Source: Pyrinomonadaceae bacterium
GTDB lineage: Bacteria; Acidobacteriota; Blastocatellia; Pyrinomonadales; Pyrinomonadaceae
Direction: 5' to 3'
Assembly (NCBI GenBank): GCA_021228405.1
Contig: JAJQRF010000014.1
Location: 1 to 64,000 of the forward strand
Length of the DNA stretch: 64,000 bases
Of this stretch, positions 63,161 through 64,000 are shown piece by piece. Under the pieces are notes generated by a model. It saw only the letters and a list, made by a program, of their open reading frames with translations, was not told the DNA's origin and searched no databases. Both the position numbers and the translations under genes were made by a program. Position 1 is the first letter of the stretch; each line of letters starts with the position of its first letter.

Positions 63161-63928
63161 TTAATCTCTGACGATAAAGGTTTCCCAACCGTCGTAATTG
63201 CCGTTAAATTCCTGCGCTTTTTGCCATAAATACATTACATATTCATTGACGCTTTCATAATCTACTTTATCAATTCTTGATAGCTGTAAAGAGAAAGGCG
63301 AATCGCCGAAATTGGTTTTGTCTTTGTTCACAATTTCAAAATTATTTCCTTCAATCGATTTTAAAAAGTTTTCCCTGTCATCCCCGGTTTGAAAATATAT
63401 CCAATGATCTACTTGCCTTTCCTTCTGCAAGTTGTCGCCGTGACTTTCAATATTTTCAACGACTCGACCATTTTGAATAACCTGCATTTCAAACGGTGAA
63501 GGATATAGAACTTCAAAATAAGCACGCCAATCCTTTTCTTCTTTAATACTGTATTCAAACCGGTAATCAGGAAAATTGTGTTTTAATTTGTCGATCGTAT
63601 CTTGAATTTTTTCCGAGGTGCTTGAATAAAAATAACTTAAAATTTTACCGCCGTATTTTAATCGTCCAGCATAAATCGAATCAAATTCTTTATTAATTGA
63701 TTCTATGAAATAATCTTCAATTTTATTGAGAACATCACTTTCTTCGTTTGAAGAAAGTCCATCTTTTCCCGGATTATTCATAAAAGTCGTAACAGTTATG
63801 AGATAAGATTTTGACTCGATCGGAGCCATATTTGTATAGCCCAGATCAACCAATACCGAACCGATTTCATCTTCATTGCAGGTGCAAAAATAAACTGCCC
63901 AATCCTCTTGATAGTTTTCGGTTTCCAT
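63161..63928 (-). CDS. DUF695 - RraB fusion protein
   Basis: 255 residues. The N-terminal DUF695 domain (about 5-130: EDWAVYFCTCNEDEIGSVLVDLG, LITVTTFMNNPGKDGL) is followed by a RraB-like domain (about 135-255: ERQVDHWIYFQTGDDRENFLKSI, GNYDGWETFIV). RraB proteins bind and inhibit RNase E in enterobacteria; here an RNase or another partner is unknown. AT-rich compared with xdhB, which starts 3 nt after its stop. Confidence 0.85.
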   Translation of the reverse strand: METENYQEDWAVYFCTCNEDEIGSVLVDLGYTNMAPIESKSYLITVTTFMNNPGKDGLSSNEESDVLNKIEDYFIESINKEFDSIYAGRLKYGGKILSYFYSSTSEKIQDTIDKLKHNFPDYRFEYSIKEEKDWRAYFEVLYPSPFEMQVIQNGRVVENIESHGDNLQKERQVDHWIYFQTGDDRENFLKSIEGNNFEIVNKDKTNFGDSPFSLQLSRIDKVDYESVNEYVMYLWQKAQEFNGNYDGWETFIVRD

Positions 63929-64000
63929 ATAATTTTTTTACTGAATATTCGCTTTGAATAATTCAACAAAGTGCGCCGTGAATAATTGTCTTAAAAGCAG

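Overview
The window looks like chromosome of an Acidobacteriota member, most likely class Blastocatellia (Pyrinomonadaceae-like). This is inferred from three small proteins that start with the same MKxCPxC zinc ribbon followed by a membrane segment, from mid-range GC content, and from sparse Shine-Dalgarno sequences. No rRNA, tRNA, CRISPR array, phage module or intact insertion sequence was found.

Layout. 1-45 is the tail of an upstream gene. 79-3113 holds a secreted GH43 glycosidase and fructose-1,6-bisphosphatase. 3208-14651 is a hexuronate/pectin-sugar locus built from two divergent operons. The leftward one encodes an SDR reductase, an M24 homologue and a hexuronate-type MFS importer. The rightward one encodes a NagB/6PGL homologue, UxaA, a ROK regulator, KduI, KduD, KdgK and Eda. 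UxaA and KduI/KduD converge on 2-keto-3-deoxygluconate, KdgK phosphorylates it and Eda splits KDPG to pyruvate and glyceraldehyde-3-phosphate. Three GGTnnnACC sites lie in the divergent promoter region. 14839-18906 carries housekeeping genes (prfA, DUF1385, DUF421, rpmE). 19217-20187 is an AT-rich, unrecognised membrane-protein pair. 20228-35163 is a mixed set of enzymes and regulators. 35197-39830 is striking: a MazEF-type pair overlaps ligA, and an antitoxin/PIN-toxin pair sits between a duplicated copy of the glyA 5' end and glyA itself. 39951-46938 contains small secreted, lipoprotein and zinc-ribbon genes. 47119-48868 is an AAA ATPase plus a small PD-(D/E)XK-like protein, a candidate defence pair. 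49257-58974 includes a dehydrogenase, an HtrA protease, an ALDH, alanine dehydrogenase, a lone receiver domain, a DUF512 protein and TonB. 59163-63928 carries molybdenum-hydroxylase genes, RidA and a DUF695-RraB protein.

The most unusual property is the intergenic DNA. Five gaps hold tandem arrays with unrelated sequences but nearly the same unit length, 21 bp (or alternating 20/21 bp), which is two helical turns. More than twenty other gaps hold long imperfect palindromes. Their arms are themselves short tandem repeats: 7-mers such as GATAGTG, or 9-10-mers built on CACGAA or GCGGAT; others carry an AGTCCCGCCT core. Copies of the same repeats also lie in frame inside three protein genes, and they supply stop codons or spurious upstream starts to others.
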